This document shows positions 62,790-64,000 of a stretch of 64,000 bases of DNA, in pieces. The notes below the pieces were generated by a model. That model made no database searches. It saw nothing but the letters and a program-made list of their open reading frames with translations, and was not told the DNA's origin. This DNA comes from Apostichopus japonicus (lineage: Eukaryota; Echinodermata; Holothuroidea; Aspidochirotida; Stichopodidae), in NCBI RefSeq assembly GCF_037975245.1, contig NC_092567.1:849501-913500 (forward strand), read 5' to 3'. Made by a program: the position numbers and the translations under genes. Positions within the stretch are counted from its first letter, which is position 1; every line of letters starts with the position of its first letter.

Positions 62790-64000
62790 TTACTAAATTG
62801 TGATTTAATTGCAAGTTATTCTTTATTAAGTATTTTTAGAATAGATAGTTAAATTGATGACAAGTAAATTTCCAGTTTTAAGTTCTGCTTAGCAACAACG
62901 AACGTTCGTCGTTCTAGCCTAACGTTATGCCATATGCATGATATGTGCAGGATACCTCATACTCATAGGCCTAACGTGATTCAATAGGCTATGATGTGCA
63001 CAAAATTTTATCTTTGTTTATTTTTGTAAAGTTCATTCTCAGAACCATTAAATGTTAACCTGAGTAGGGCTTAGCTTATTTACTGTTCAAATCGATGAAA
63101 TTGTCAGACTGAAAGTAACGGTGAACAGCGTTATAACTACGGTGGTCGGCACTGGGCGGGCCCGACCAGCACGGAGGATTTCCGCCCACCACTCCGGATG
63201 AAAAACACTGCTTCCGACCGGCACTAATTTCACATAAAAAACTGCTTAAAACGTAACAATTTGTGAATAAAAGTGTTACTTGCATTAATATTTCCGTCCT
63301 TAATCGTGTTTTATTTGCAATTGTACAAGAATCATGTTTTGCAAGGAAAATTTTCCTGAATGTTTAAGATTTAAAAATCTAAAAAAAACAAACCAAATCA
63401 CAATCTAACTTCTTGTACACGTGCACATTAGCGTGAACCAGAACCTAACACACAGGAAGGCTATAATCCTACTTGTGAAGAACAGGACCTAAACTCCCTA
63501 GCGAGGTGGAAAAAAATCGGTTGCTGTAGGGCAATTTTCGCACTCCAGCGAATCTGTACTTTTTTTTAGCCAGCTAGATCGTAAACATCCCTTTTCATAT
63601 CTTGTATCACTGGATTGGGGGTTTACAGCAATTGATCATGTTTTCTCGAAAGGGTGTATTACAATAACGTTTCTGGAAATGTTTGTCCAGTACACATGTC
63701 ATGATCATACCGGGGCTGAGCTATACAGCAGCTTGAAGGTCCTCTGCTTCATACATTGCAATACGATGTGGTGAATTGAACCGAAATTGTTTCGCAAATA
63801 AGCTTGCATAAAATTTTCACCGAATAGTCACTTATATCTCTAACCCTATGGCAGCCTAACAACACACTAAGTCAACGGGGGAAATCAAGCCTAACCATAT
63901 GTTTATTCGCTGAACCTGTGACGCAGTAGGCTGGCACTAAAATTATCCATGGCTTAGAGGGCTGTACTACTATTATGCAGATATTAACATTACGGTCAAT
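62790..64000. other. No gene recognised
   Basis: AT-rich sequence without a long open frame. A 210 bp minus-strand frame (63285-63076) contains a Ser/Gly-rich stretch but has no family resemblance and no splice support. Confidence 0.4.

Larger units (their letters stand above)
61550..64000. repeat. Start of tandem unit V (alpha-like, cut by window end)
   Basis: The unit start recurs here, followed by the alpha-specific LINE junction at about 61720. The LINE matches units I and III, with more mismatches than those two show to each other, until 62133. There a CACTGTAAAC-ended element takes over. No MS4A exon of this unit is reached before the window ends. Confidence 0.75.
62134..64000. mobile_element. 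Partial DNA transposon starting CACTGTAAAC, EnSpm/CACTA-like (right end outside window)
   Basis: It inserts into the LINE directly after GGAAGTA and starts CACTGTAAACTTTAATTAG. The first 500 bp hold TGACTAAT/ATTAGTCA words in both orientations (62180, 62196, 62208, 62229, 62263, 62297, 62628), a subterminal-repeat pattern. At 62650-62775 a GC-richer promoter-like patch (CGCGCGTGCGCAC, GACGCCATATTTG) leads into ATGTTTGCAATCGCAAG followed by a GTGGGT donor. This is a candidate first exon of a transposon gene (MFAIAR). No further exon is recognised up to 64000, so the element's extent is assumed, not shown. Confidence 0.5.

Overview
The window is eukaryotic nuclear DNA: introns with GT..AG borders, AT-rich intergenic sequence, non-LTR retrotransposons, cut-and-paste DNA transposons and large microsatellites. 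An MS4A/CD20-like four-transmembrane gene family, CR1/Jockey- and L2-like LINEs and frequent TAGGCCTA-type words fit a marine invertebrate deuterostome, possibly an echinoderm. The species guess is low confidence and rests on general impression.

Layout. The window is a tandem array of a 13-17 kb unit in two diverged forms, alpha and beta, in the order alpha (1-14262), beta (14263-27667), alpha (27668-44367), beta (44368-61549), then the start of a fifth, alpha-like unit (61550-64000). Alpha copies resemble each other far more than they resemble beta copies, and the same holds for beta. The array is therefore a recently doubled alpha-beta dimer, or two haplotypes placed head to tail by the assembler.

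Genes. Each complete unit carries one minus-strand MS4A-like gene of five coding exons, all phase 0: A (12895-7202), B (26394-22607), C (43000-37305) and D (60194-49561). One exon, only 54 nt long, encodes most of TM2 and is easily missed. The products are 239 aa (A, C) and 242 aa (B, D), with a Gln/Pro-rich N-terminus, four TM helices and a Pro/Gln-rich C-terminal tail holding a PPSY motif. Alpha and beta proteins differ mostly in the two predicted extracellular loops and the tails, while TM2 and TM4 are identical.

Mobile DNA. A near-complete 4.4 kb LINE (minus strand) sits at the same site in the alpha units, and the empty site survives in both beta units. A 5'-truncated L2/CR1-like fragment lies in intron 3 of genes A and C. 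Three DNA transposons with short target duplications and inverted subterminal repeats, looking like EnSpm/CACTA relatives, are present: a 3.1 kb element in both beta units, a 6.7 kb element only in intron 4 of gene D, and a partial element starting CACTGTAAAC at 62134 that interrupts the fifth unit's LINE. A 341 bp CAGGGACGTAGCC-ended element lies in intron 4 of all four genes. Copies also differ by deletions (about 0.7, 1.7 and 3.2 kb) and by microsatellite length.

Nothing else in the window looks like a host gene. I see no rRNA, tRNA or CRISPR.
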